A stretch of 64,000 nt of DNA from Cryptomeria japonica (lineage: Eukaryota; Streptophyta; Pinopsida; Cupressales; Cupressaceae), in the NCBI RefSeq assembly GCF_030272615.1, contig NC_081410.1, positions 189,367,619 to 189,431,618 of the forward strand. Reading direction: 5' to 3'. How positions within the stretch are numbered: position 1 is the first letter of the stretch; every line of letters starts with the position of its first letter. Positions 32,361 to 43,729 of this stretch are shown here, piece after piece. Made by a program: the position numbers and the translations under genes. The notes under the pieces are model-generated. The model saw only the letters and a program-made list of their open reading frames with translations, had not been told where the DNA came from and did no database searches.

Positions 32361-32629
32361 TGGTATCAGAGCGGGTTCCTTCTATAGAGCCTAACCGCTT
32401 GAAGGTAGATCCTGTGCTTTTGAGGGAGTTCAATCAAAGTAATTTGCAGATTGAGAAATCTAAGTGTAGGCAAAAGTCGATTACCGAGCCTCTCAACTCA
32501 GACGTAAGCATCGCATATGCTCTGCAGTGAGTAATGACCGTTGAGGTGCCGATGATTGCCATTGGTCTGTCATTAGTGCTCAATGACAGATTTAGTCCGA
32601 TGCCTTGGCGTTGAAAGTCGCCAAGCTTT
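32361..32629 (+). repeat. Second, truncated copy of the internal region
   Basis: From the primer site TGGTATCAGAGCGGG to GCCAAGCTT it matches 23849-24119 almost base for base, then diverges abruptly into AT-rich sequence. So the order is LTR-internal-LTR-internal (truncated), not a simple LTR element. Confidence 0.9.
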
Positions 32630-32639
32630 GTCAAAAATA

Positions 32640-33490
32640 AATAAAATATTTTTTATACTATGGGTTGACCTTTTCAAGTGTTGCACCCACTTTTGTAGCA
32701 TTTAAAATCAAAATAAAATATTCACAAGAGGGCCAGCCTCCTAGAGATGAGTGCCCATCTTGGGCAAGCAAATGAATTAAATAAAAATAAATTGTTTCTG
32801 TTTTGGGCCAACTTTCTTAAAGAGTCACATTTCTTGGTGAAGGGGTATGTTAGATCAGGTATAAAATAAGTTTAAGAGGAGATGTGAAAAGCAAGTTTTA
32901 ATGCAATGTCTTTCCATCTCATTAGCAGATTTATAAGCAGATCTGAAGTTATTAAAATCATATTTTATGAGCAGACCTTAAGGATGTGTATAAGCAGACT
33001 TTAAGGGTGTGTATGAGCAGATCTTGAGAAGATATATGAGCAGATTTAAAAGATGATTTATAGCAGATCTATATGCTGAATTAAGAGCAGATCTGAAAGG
33101 ACAGAATTATAGCAGATTAAAGGCAGTCTTAAGGGAGAGTTTTGAGGGGATTTAATTCAAGATATCTAAGATTCTGTTCAAAGAGGTTGGTGCCTCTCAA
33201 ATTCAAGGAGATCGGTGTCTCTAGCTGGGTTGGTGCTTTGGTGGAGATTGGTGTCTCCAATGGGTTGGTGCCTACGGATCATCAAGAGGGGATTGGTGTC
33301 TCCTGTGGGCTGGAGCTACGAAATTTGTAAGAAGATTTATACATGCAATATTTTGCCGTGGTTTTCTCTCGTAAAGGTTTCCATGTAAAATCTGGTGTCT
33401 CTTATGTGTGTAGGTTTTTGTGTTACGTAATTGTTGCATTCTTTGTTGATATTGTGCAATTGATATGCTTACGGTTTAAGTGAGAAAAAG
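32640..33490 (+). mobile_element. LTR-like block, AGCAGAT family, with LTR tail
   Basis: It includes a CTTGGTGAAGG...GGTATAAAATAA promoter-like module (about 32835-32870), a dense run of AGCAGAT motifs (32925-33120), GGTTGGTGCCTCTC and GATCGGTGTCTCTA phrases, and a tail GCAATATTTTGCCGTGGTTT...TTTCCATGTAAAATC. The tail resembles the polypyrimidine/purine end of many plant LTRs. A gag relic begins 50 bp further on, consistent with an LTR followed by an internal region. No clear primer site was found between them. Confidence 0.55.
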
Positions 33491-33539
33491 TAAAAATAAA
33501 CTTATACCAATCCTCCTAGTTTAAATGTGCATGTTTCTT

Positions 33540-34115
33540 CAAGGACCACTTGAGGCATTTCATTGATGTGACAAATGAATAGGAAATAGAATGTCATGAT
33601 GAAGTTCTTTGTGTAGTCATTGGAAGAAAGTGCAAAAGAATGGTATAAAAGTGTTCCAAATAGCATTATAGACTTGTGGGACGAATTTATGAGGGTCTTT
33701 TAACTACAGTATGGAGAAAGTGTTAATCCAATGTTTCCAATCCATGAGCTAACTACTATCAAGAAAGAGGTTAATGAGATAGTTGCTGATTTCAACAATA
33801 GGTTTATTTTGATGACGAGAAAAGTGCCTCCCCATGTGAGGCCAAGTGAATCTATGGTCCTTGTTCTATATTGTGGAGCATTTGATTCAAAATTTCAAAA
33901 TTGGGCTACTACTTATGAGACAAGAACCCTCAAACATTGAGGGAAACTTATGCCATGGCTATTGATATAGAGAGTAACTTGAAAAGATTTAATAAGAACA
34001 AGAAGAGGGTTAAAATAAAATTTCAGAAGTCAAGTGTGACAACTTCTCGTAAGCCTCTCACTATCGAGGACAAATTAATGCAGCGTCGCCTCTTTGGCAA
34101 TATACAACAATGATT
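33540..34115 (+). pseudogene. Gypsy-type gag fragment (Retrotrans_gag-like)
   Basis: The decayed reading shows SLEESAKEWYKSVPNSIIDLW, then a stop, then LQYGESVNPMFPIHELTTI, EIVADFNNRF and RPSESMVLVLYCGAFDSKF. This follows the plant gypsy gag pattern (QSL...A..WF...P..SI.SW......F...Y), including the later FAGAFD-like block. It then reads IESNLKRFNKNKKRVK before ending. At least two stops and frame changes are present. Protease and pol are missing; the hAT relic begins instead at about 34130. Confidence 0.75.
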
Positions 34116-34124
34116 AAACGAATT

Positions 34125-36671
34125 TTTGGTGGTGGGAGTTTTCTCTGGTAGTGTAACCATTGTAACATAGACTATATGAGCTCATATTTTTAGGTGAAAT
34201 CTTACTTATGTGCCATCTCTTTACAAGGAATAAAAGCTTTTAAGGGGCAAAATATCAAAGGGTTGCCTTAGGATCTAACATTGGCTTATATTAAAGAACA
34301 AGAGGATGCCGACTTGAAAAGTAACAAATCAAAGAATATTGCTCATCCTATAGCTTCACACAACCAGCTGGTCCACATCCATTCATGCCAATGCCACCAT
34401 CTTTTGAAGAGAATGTTTGTATCTCACAAAAAAAAGGCCCATTGGACAAGGCTTTCAAAAATGAAATCAAAGACGTTGCGGATCAGAGTATTGCTTGTTG
34501 CATTTATGGCAGTGGGCTTCCTTTCAACATTGTTAGATCACCTTATTGGCGGGATATGGTGAATAACCTTTGCAATACAACTCCTTATTATGTTAGTCCC
34601 TTGTATGAAAAGCTGCAATTCACCTTATCGGCAAATGAGAAAGCTTTAGTAGGGACATCGTTGAGAGTGATCAAGGATACATAGCTCAAAATAGGTGTTT
34701 CCATCATTTCTAATGGATGGAAAGATTGCAAAAAATAGACCATTGATCAGTGTTATAGCAGTGTCGCCTAAAGGGGCAATGTTTTTGAATTCAGTGGATT
34801 GTGAGGGGCAAGAAAAAGATGCAAGTTTGATTGCCAATATCCTCATAGAATCCATTGACTTGGTGGGGCCTAAAATGTTGTCGAAGTCATAATGGACAAT
34901 GCTAAAAATTGTAGGGCAGTTGGGTCTATAGTGGAGGCTACATATAGTCACATTTTTTGGACTCAATGTGCAATCCAATCACTCAATTTATTATTGCAAA
35001 AGATTGGCACACAAATTGAATGGGTCAAACAAGTCTACGTGGATGTTGAGGAGATTCATATGTTTGTGACTAATAATCATACATCACAAGCTATATTTAG
35101 GGCCTCCAAGTTGGATGTTGAAGGTAATTTACATTTTTTTTAATATATATTTTCTATTTTGTATTTTTATGTTTTTATTGTTGATATGTGACATGTATTT
35201 TTGTATACCATGTTTGGTTGCCAAAACATGATTTCCATCTCACAATCATAAGACAACTTGTGAAAAAGGGAGAGCCCTTGAGCTATATGGTCATCAATGG
35301 CTTGTGGAGTGTGTGGAGGTAATTAAGCACAAAAGAGCCGATAAAGTAAGAGCATTGATCCTAGATGATGAGTGGTGGTCTCATGTGGAATATTTTTTGA
35401 ATTTCATTGAGCTCATCATGAGCATAATTAGGTATGTTGATATTGTTTTCCCATGTTTGGGTGAAATTTATGATGGCATGGACTCCATGGTGGAGAAGAT
35501 AAGAGCAATAACAGAGGCCAAGGAATATAACTTAACAAAAGCATTTTTCAAAATTGTGCAAAAGAAATATTGTTGACCATTGCAACAAGATGACCAACCC
35601 CTTACATCTCTTAGCTTTTTATTTGTCACCGAAGTACTATAGCAAAGAGGTACTTTCATAGTTGAGGAGGGTGGCACCACATAGAGATGGGGAGGTTGCT
35701 GGCTATAAGTCACATTTAGAAAGATATATACAGATGAAGAAATACAAAGTATTGTCTTAAGTGAGTTTGGCCAATTCATAGTTTCAAAAACTCGTGTTTT
35801 TGTTCTTCATGGCAAATATAGGATAAGTGCTGATGAGTGGTGGTATCTACATGGTCAAGGCTCCATTTTCTTGCAGCCTCTTGCAATTTAAATTCCCTCC
35901 CAAGTAAAGGTACTTTCATAGTGGAGGAGGGTGGCACCATATAAAGATGGGGAGGTTGCTAGCTATAAGGCTGCATTTAGAAAGATATATACAGATGAAG
36001 AAATCCAAAATATTGTCTTGAGCGAGTTTGGCCACTTCAGAGCTTCAAAAACTTGTGTTTCTGTTCTTTATGACAAATATAGGATAAGTGCTAATGAGTT
36101 GTGGTATCTACATGGTCAAGGCTCTGTTTTCTTGCAGCCTCTTGCAATTTAATTCTCTCCCAAGTATCTTTTTATTTTTTTATTTTTATCATTTTTTATT
36201 TGATGCTATCTATTATTATAAATTATTTTTATTTCATAATTTATGTTTCGACTTTTGAGTTTTGATTCTTGAATTTTAAAATTAAATACTAAATGTTGTA
36301 TGCAAACTCAGTTGGTTTCAAGTTCTTTAGCTGAGCGGAATTGGAGTACATACTCCTCCATCCACTGGGTCAAGCACAACTGTTTTGGTGCAAAAAAGCC
36401 AGAGGACTTGGTCTACATACATTCAACCTTCGTCTCTTGTCACATAAGAAACCTGAATACAATGAGGTGGGATTCAGCCCTTGAGTGTGCTGATTTAGAT
36501 GCTACAGTTGCACAACTTGCCCAAGTTTCTATAGATGAGGCAACTTTTGCACTTGACATAGCTAGTGGGAGTGGCAAGCCAATGGATTGTGGTTCAAATG
36601 AAGCTGAACCAAATTTTCTTGATGCTTTTGATGAAGAAAAATATGAATATTATATATGGATTGTAATTTGA
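34125..36671 (+). pseudogene. hAT transposase relic (BED finger, DUF659, dimerisation domain)
   Basis: hAT transposases excise and reinsert DNA transposons. In order: a BED-type finger trace (W*CNHCNIDYMSSYF*VKSYL, about 34150-34210); a DUF659 piece (CIYGSGLPFNIVRSPYWRDM, then SPLYEKLQFTL, 34385-34684); VMDNAKNCRAVG-like text with HIFWTQCAIQSLNLLL (34892-35143); WWSHVEYFLNFIELIM and CLGEIYDGMDSM (35304-35576); APYKDGEVASYKAAF (35931-36152); and the C-terminal dimerisation motif SSLAERNWSTYSSIHWVKHN with DLVYIHSTFV (36300-36500). Frameshifts, stops and at least two AT-rich intron-like gaps (about 35144-35290 and 36165-36300) separate the pieces. No terminal inverted repeats were identified. 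Confidence 0.85.
35650..36168 (+). repeat. 260-bp tandem duplication inside the hAT gene
   Basis: GTACTTTCATAGTTGAGGAGG at 35650 and GTACTTTCATAGTGGAGGAGG at 35910 start two copies that stay collinear through CTTGCAATTTAA(A)TTC. The second copy keeps an open frame (35931-36152) while the first is interrupted. Each copy spans the exon before the dimerisation domain. Confidence 0.9.
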
Positions 36672-36679
36672 ATTTTCAT

Positions 36680-37655
36680 TGTGATGACATTTTGAGACTT
36701 GAGTATTATCAGTTTTGCAAATTATGAATATGATATTATGAGGTATTTAAATATTCTATTTATTTACAATTATGGATTTAAATTTTATGAGTACCACAGT
36801 TCTTATAGGTATTTATATCTATACCCAAGGAAAAAAAATTGCCGTACAGCCGTGCTAGATTTCGGTCCCTGTACTTGAACCCATACCTGAATCAGCAACT
36901 TAGATTTTTGATGGATAAGGATTGTGTTGCTTTAAAGTGCAACTTTGAAGGCATTATTTTATTATTATTTTGAGCCCAGGAAGCTACTGCTGGGGGCCAT
37001 AAATGTGTGTGAGGAACACATAATATGGAGGATGGTGGAGGACATATTTGTGCTGCAAAAATCATCATTAGAAGGATTGAAGTCGAGTCTTTATGTTTTA
37101 TGTAGTGAATAAATGTATATAAGTTGCTGTAAAGTCTATGCTGCAGAAGCTTATGTGGAATTCATGCACCTTGTGTTTGTAATTCCATCAAGTCAATTGA
37201 ATTGAGTAGCTTCACTAGACTTTGTGTTTATGCTTCTTGTTCATTGAATTAACTTCGTTTGTTTCTTTAGCAATTGATTTCATGGAATCATGTGATAATC
37301 ATTTATTAAGTCATATCTTGTGTTCATGTTGATTCATTGATCTTTGATTTAGCTAGTAGTCAGTTATTGTTATTCAATTTAAGCTTTATTTGCACCTAAT
37401 ATCACTCTCCGATTTGACTTGTAGGAAGCTGTGTTTGTTCATGCTTGGGTGATTAGTCCTCTCTAAATCTTAAAATTTCTCTGCAGTCTTGACTATTGAT
37501 AGTCCGGTATTGCATTTAGGGAAAAAACATAGTCAAGTAGTAATTTTAGATGTAGATTTTTAGATTTGGTTAGATCCCAAGGAGCTTCCCCTCATAATTT
37601 GATGAATTGTTCTACCATTCACATTGTGAATATCTCAATAGTTTTCTAGTTCATC
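36680..37655. other. Unassigned stretch between two hAT relics
   Basis: It is AT-rich with no recognisable coding segment. TTGCCGTACAGCCGTGC...CCCTGTACTTGAACCC near 36840-36885 is the only GC-richer portion and resembles the leader of neither hAT relic. Confidence 0.35.
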
Positions 37656-37659
37656 TACA

Positions 37660-38032
37660 TTTGAGAAGAATTGGAGCACATACTCGTTTGTCTACTTGAC
37701 AATGTGCAACTAATTACATTCAAGAAAGGCAAATCAGTTAGTGTACATGCATTGTAAATTTTGCCTTGTTTTGCACAAACAAAATGAGTACAAGGAAAGT
37801 GACAAAAAATGTGGGATATAGACCCAGAGCATCCTGATTTTGGATGCTTTCACTTCACAACATGCTACATTGAAGGAGCCAAATAGTGATCATAATTTTT
37901 GTGCAAGTGTTAGTGGCACTGCTTATTGTGAGTGCTAATGGCACTTCTTGTGGTTCTTGTAATCTACGTACATCATCTAATGTCAATTATGATGATGATC
38001 TTTTTGAAGATCCATATGGTGCTGATTGTTGA
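37660..38032 (+). pseudogene. Second hAT relic, C-terminal part only
   Basis: One plus-strand frame reads EKNWSTYSFVYLTMCN, stop, LHSRKANQLVYMHCKFCLVL, then HKQNEYKESDKK, and later DDDLFEDPYGADC before a stop. The NWSTYS and LVYMH motifs are the hAT C-terminal dimerisation domain, also seen at 36300-36500. The rest of a transposase is not visible upstream. It is a separate relic or a duplicated 3' end of the first one. Confidence 0.65.
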
Positions 38033-38039
38033 CATTATT

Positions 38040-39185
38040 ATGTAATATTGAACAATGAATATTTTATTATGACATTTGAGCTTGATATTGAAGTAGTATT
38101 TTTTTTTGGTGGTTTTCTTTATTATATGATGCTATGTGGTGTTCTAGAGTTTTCCCTTCTTTTAGGCTACAAATATTTATTTATTTTATATGGACAAATC
38201 CAATAATGAACCCAACCCAAGTTCTTTTTACCAAATCTGCACACCAATCCCTCCCCATACTGGAACCTCTGAACCTTCAAATTGAAAATAACAGTATTTG
38301 GGCAGAAGGCCAATAACCTTTGTATAATACATTTTTTAGAAAAACATCAGAGAGCCATCAAATAAAAGTGGCTTTAATAGTAGTGCATACAAATATTAGT
38401 ACCTAAAAATAATGTAACGAATGATGATGCATTATCTAAATGTAGAAGCACAAAAGCATAACAAGGAATATACCCTATAGAAACTGGGAAAAAGACCTAT
38501 TACAACTCAAGATGTTATGCAGAGAAGGTGAATGGAAACAAAACTAGTAGCCAGCCAAGCTAAATCCTGAGGTATAACAAATTGCAGAAAACCTCATGAT
38601 GACTGCAATATGGCTTTGTATATACTCTTCAACTGTTATTAACGTTGCTTCAGATGCTCTACCATGGTATTGTGATGATTATATAGTTTCTTGTACGTTA
38701 GCTTCATCATATTACATTAAAAAAATAATATTATATCCCAAGATACAGTTTAAAAAACTATGTTCTTTTCAGTTTAATTGAAGTCACCAAACTGTTGGTT
38801 TTGACAGAAATGTATAAAGACAAGATTGAAAGTCAAACTTGTAGAATGCACGGATCCTAGCACATGACATTTATTATTTGATTATGATTTATTTCAGCTA
38901 TTAAAGCCATGTTCTTCGTCTCCAATGACTATTCATTTCTTTGGAAGTATGAGCATCTAACTTTTAAGAAAAAGGTTTCCAGTTTTAAATATTTATTTTC
39001 TACTCAATTTTATTTAGAGGACAATGCTTAGCCATTTTTTTTTCATTATGTAATTGGAATGGTTCCTTTTTCAAATTTAATGTAGTCTTTTTTGCATGTT
39101 CATGTCTAATCCTGTCTAAATCCTTCGCAAAGTTCAATTTCATTATCCATTTATGAATGTAACTGTGCTGAACATGCTCTTGATG
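38040..39185. other. Unassigned stretch
   Basis: No recognisable domain; ORFs are short and AT-rich. The end, near 39180, is a plausible intron end (TGCTCTTGATGCAG) ahead of the exon-like stretch. Confidence 0.35.
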
Positions 39186-39190
39186 CAGTA

Positions 39191-39330
39191 TTTTGGACCA
39201 ACCTTCATACATGCTGGCAACAAACAAGTGGCAGCTCCTACCTACATTGACCCATATAAACTTTTGGAGGATGAAGAGAGATTAAGTCAATCTATTTTAC
39301 CACGTGCTCCATTCACCTCATCTCAATAAT
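39191..39330 (+). pseudogene. Isolated exon-like stretch of unknown gene
   Basis: After TTGATGCAG (possible 3' splice site) the plus strand reads YFGPTFIHAGNKQVAAPTY, IDPYKLLEDEERLSQSIL and PRAPFTSSQ, then TAA near 39329. The peptide is unusually well balanced and protein-like for this window: acidic and basic residues, a proline-bounded end and no low complexity. I do not recognise the family. It could be the terminal exon of a host gene whose other exons are not visible, or a captured gene fragment. No upstream partner exon was found between 36680 and 39180. Confidence 0.35.
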
Positions 39331-39334
39331 TGAT

Positions 39335-41585
39335 GATGCTCTTCCTCAATGGTATAATCTCTTGTTACATTCTCTAATTCTTTTGACTTGTGCTGTACAT
39401 TTCATCTCAGTAGTTGTATTTCATTTTTTCTTACAAATGCTCCTCGTGAGGGTATAGTGGCTGAAAGTTTCTATTGATGTCAATTTTAGCTAAGCAGTAG
39501 AAGTGACCTAATCAACCTATATATGTCTAATCATGGGAATATCTAGATTCGACTGTGTATCAAGAATATCTCGTATTCCAATGCCATTAGAGGTGCCGAT
39601 AGACAAAATTCCTATTTGGAATATTTTATCAATTCATCCTTGCTGATGGTAATTTACCTTTCAAACCCTTTGGTTACATGGCATTGAATAATTCATAATT
39701 TTTATCTGGCAAAGATGAAAGGTGATTAAAAATGCCGTCAGAAATCAAGCACAATCATGGGTTTTCATTATTAATTGTAATGTGAAGTACCTTAAAATAG
39801 TTTGTTAATATACCTTTAAGTTGCTGTATTAGATGGTATTTGTCATGCATGTTGAAATCCAGGAATTTTGGAATTTTGACAATTGAAACGGGAGTCTTAT
39901 GTTGTCTCCTACCGAAGTACTGATCATAAGAAGTGCACATAAACTGTAAACATATGATAAAACATTTGTACATTAAACACATCAAATTGATTTCCAAACC
40001 TTTAAAATTTATTTAAGACTTTTGTGCATAAAGAAGGGCTGTATGAGGCTACAGACCATGTGCCATCTTATACTCTTTTTACTTTTGGTTCTCAGTTTTA
40101 AAGTCTAGTTGTAATTGATTTCATTTGGAATTGCTATGTTTTAATGCCATCTTTTGCCAGCGAAATATAATTGGATTAAAAATATTTTTTCAAAAATTGA
40201 CATTGTGGGCTAACCTCTATGAGCAAAAAAATTTGCATGTAGGTTTAGATTTTTCTTTAAGGTTACTGTCCCTTGCATTGGAACATATATTTTAGAAATA
40301 TGTCAATTTCAGGAACTGTTCTTTTACTACTTAAAGGGAGATCATTAGCAGATCTTATGCTAATGATGAAATTAGCATACTCATGCCAATACCAATTTAG
40401 TTTTTGACCCATTTTGATGCAATGACTTATACAATTACATATTGACAAATGACACACCTGTGCAAATTTGGCTCACAACTTGATACCTTTCCCTATCAGC
40501 TCCATCCTTAATTGCACCTATTTGTATGCATTCAACCTTATCTCATATTTATTTGCACTCATTCTGACACATTCACCGTTTACACAATATATATTAGACT
40601 ACATTTGCACTTATATCCACACATTTCATCCCTACCTCGAAAGAAACACTTCTCTATCTAGATTAATCCCGAGTGCCTTGAGATCGATCCTAACTGGGGT
40701 GGGAATTGACCGTAAGTTAAAAAAAATATTATTCAAACCATAACTTTTCTGCCCTTTTTCGCTCGCTGTTTTGAGCCAACTTGGAACATCATTGTGTGAC
40801 TTATTGCTATATCTTGGTATTTAATGACATTCAACGTGTAACTAAATTCATAAGGCTGAATAATAGAACATATAGGGCAAAAATGAGTTTTCTTCCTAGA
40901 AACATTTTGATTTGGAGGTAAAAATGAAACAATTGTTTGCATCAAAATTAGATAGGCCATCTACAAGTCTATGCATATTGTCTTCCATCATTTGCTCAAA
41001 GCCATAAAGTTGGATCTGAAAAGGGGGTTGACCTAGGTGAACATAACCCTTGTGAGCATAACTAGTTTTAAACCTTGATGATACAATGCATACGAGAATT
41101 TTCATGTCTTAAGAACTCCTATCACATAGTTGAACTACTCACTAGATAATTTTGATTATATACATCATATTCAATTCTCTAAGCACTTGTTAACTTTTTT
41201 TAAAAACTAGTCAAAAGTTTATTTGGCCATCCGATAGTCACAATTATTTCACACTTAGAAATAAAACAAATTTGTGGCTGTTAGTTTTAGGGTGTCTTCA
41301 CATGAAAAAAAAGGAGAACTGCTAAGTAAGAACTTGATCGCAAAAGTAGTTGTCAAATCTAAGCAATTATGCTCAGCTTGTGAATAACAAATTTAGAATT
41401 AGCGGTTGTTTATTTGAAGGAAATTGTTTTTTGGAATTATAGATAAATAGTTAAGAAAATTCTTGTCAACAATTATTTTGCAAGAAAATTAATTTTAGGA
41501 ATATAATTAACTCTCGAAAAATATGAACAACTGTCTTATGTTGTAAAAAACTCATTAGAGAATGAGAAAAGAACACTTCTAGCTC
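39335..41585. other. Unassigned AT-rich stretch
   Basis: No domain, repeat array or element terminus recognised. Short ORFs (such as 40468-40743) are hydrophobic or AT-driven and isolated. Confidence 0.4.
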
Positions 41586-41591
41586 AAGTTT

Positions 41592-43690
41592 GTTAGAATA
41601 TTGTAAATGATGTCAAAAGGTATGGGCAAGATTGTTATCATTGATGTTGAAGGTGTATGAGTGAGATTGTTGGTTTGATTGTCATTGATATCAAGGAGTT
41701 CATAGATTGAAGATTGATAGACGAAATAGTTGCCATCATTATCATTGATATCAAGTAAGATCTATGTCTACATCAAGAAAATTATAAAAGGCCACAGGGC
41801 ACCAATCAAAAGACAGATTGGTAACTTACGAGCCAAGTGGGAAAAATCAATATGTTCTTGGACAAATAATTTTTTGAAAATGATGAGAATCTTGGAGATG
41901 AAGATAAGGCTATTATTAGATGCCATCATGAGCATGATTATGCAAAACAAATCTGCTTTATCAAGATGGAGATGATGTCATGGTGCTGCCCTCTCTACTC
42001 TTGACTACTTTGAAGATGAGTTTGCTAAAGATGAAGACGGTGCAAATGAATTGGAGGACACTGACAAAGTTAAATAGAGTAAGGTTTGAAGATAGAAGAA
42101 TATGTTTCTTTGTGATGCAAGGATGTTTGAAGACATGATTAAGCTAGCCGATTTTGTTGATGCCCAAGACAAAGAGCCATTGAAGCTGAAATATCTTGAT
42201 TATATATGTGTGAAGACATATACATATTATAAGAATTCATACAAGGCTGTTTACGCGGATAGGGTAACAATATTTATTACACAGTGAATGGAAATATCAC
42301 TTACAGAACATAGAATATCAAAACATGACAATGCCAAATACAATATAGTTAGAAAGATCGATCAATTATTCCAGTACGCAATCTGTAAAATAATAGTATC
42401 CTGCGGTTGCTTAAGATTTTAAATTGCCAGGAACTGCCAAGCACAACTACTAGTTGGGAACAATTAAACATCATTCCATAACGTAGCCGACTAATACTTA
42501 CACATAAAACACTTCAGCTAACAAGATTTATTTATAAACAATTTGGTATAATCTGCCGACTACAGTGGCTGATTCCTTAAATAGTCGATTCTCCAAGATG
42601 GCTCATATAATACGCAGTAGTAATATATTAAAGAGGCAATGAGATTTTGGATAGAAACATTTAAATGTGAAGAACAACGATCAATATATAAAGTAGAGTT
42701 GTTTGATTGTTAATATTGATTTATCGTAAGCGACCAATGTAATAAACACAAAAGCAGCGGTTACATATCAAAAGGCAGCAACAACATGTCAAAAGGCAGT
42801 GCTTGATGAAAAGGTATTGGTTGTTTTAAATAGCCACTATAAGAGCAGCGATTAAGTTTAAAAGACAACACTTATGATTAGGCAACGATCAAGAATAAAT
42901 AATTTTGTGTTAGCAAAATAGACATCATTACGAGAGGATGTGTTCATTCATAATGACATCCTTCTTGGTAAGTTATATTAAGGAGTTTGTGAAACGCATA
43001 CGAGTGTGTATAAGAAAAATAAATAGATCTGCCATACACCAGAAGATTGTTATGAAGAGAATATGGTAGAAGATTTGTCAAAATCAGATTTTGTGAAGGA
43101 GATCTAAGAGAGATTATAGCAGATTTAGGAGGCATAATTGAGCATATTTATAAAGCATATTGGAGCAGATATATATTAGAAATATAAGCAGATCAGGAGG
43201 AGATATGAGAGAGAAATTATAGCAGACTTGTGAAGAGAGTTTTGAGCAGATATGCAATAAAATTTATAGTAGATTGGGGAATAAAAATATATGAAGTTTT
43301 GAGAAGAAGAATAGAATGCAGATCTGGTGATGAAGATTAATGATATCATCATAATATTCATCATCTGTTGAAGAAACAATATACCAGGATCTTGTTTAGT
43401 TGTGGAATTTGGTGCTTCCTATTGGTGAGGTTGGTGCCTCTAGTAGGTTGGTGTGTACAAATTGGAAAAACCAAAGTTTTTTAAGGGTTGGAGCCTACAA
43501 AATTTGTACAAAGAAGATTAATAAAAGCAATATTTTGCCCGTGTGGTTTTCTCTTGCAAAAGTTTTTATGCAAATCTCGTGTTCTCCTTTTGTTGCGTAG
43601 TTATTGCATCTTATATTGTTATTATTGTGAAATTGATATGCTTATGGTATTAAGTTTGAAAAAGTAAAGAGAATTGTTATAGTGTTTCGT
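41592..43690 (+). mobile_element. LTR-like block, AGCAGAT family, third copy
   Basis: It begins TGTTAGAATATTGTAAATGATG and includes ATTGATGTTGAAGGTGTATG phrases like those at 22145-22280. After about 1.2 kb of unassigned, partly inserted sequence it resumes with the family promoter-like part (42900-43000), AGCAGAT motifs (43115-43330), GAGGTTGGTGCCTCTAG, and the tail GCAATATTTTGCCCGTGTGGTTTTCTC...TGCAAATC. A small open stretch at 42102-42287 has no known relatives. No gag or pol follows; a LINE ORF1 relic starts near 43730. Confidence 0.5.
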
Positions 43691-43729
43691 TGCGCCTCTA
43701 AGTATAACTGTGTGTTCGTCAAAGATTTC

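Larger units (their letters stand above)
23425..32629 (+). mobile_element. Non-autonomous LTR element, split by a Copia insertion
   Basis: The native parts are LTR1 (23425-23848), a 1,976-bp internal region (23849-24119 is the part duplicated later; it ends at 25824), LTR2 (25825-25866 continued at 31964-32360) and a partial second internal copy (32361-32629). The primer site TGGTATTAGAGC follows LTR1, and a polypurine tract precedes LTR2. The internal region encodes no gag or pol; instead it holds 25-, 48- and 99-bp repeats. It is therefore a coding-less (LARD/TRIM-like) element that would need proteins from elsewhere. The extra partial internal copy after LTR2 is abnormal and suggests recombination between copies. 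Confidence 0.85.
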
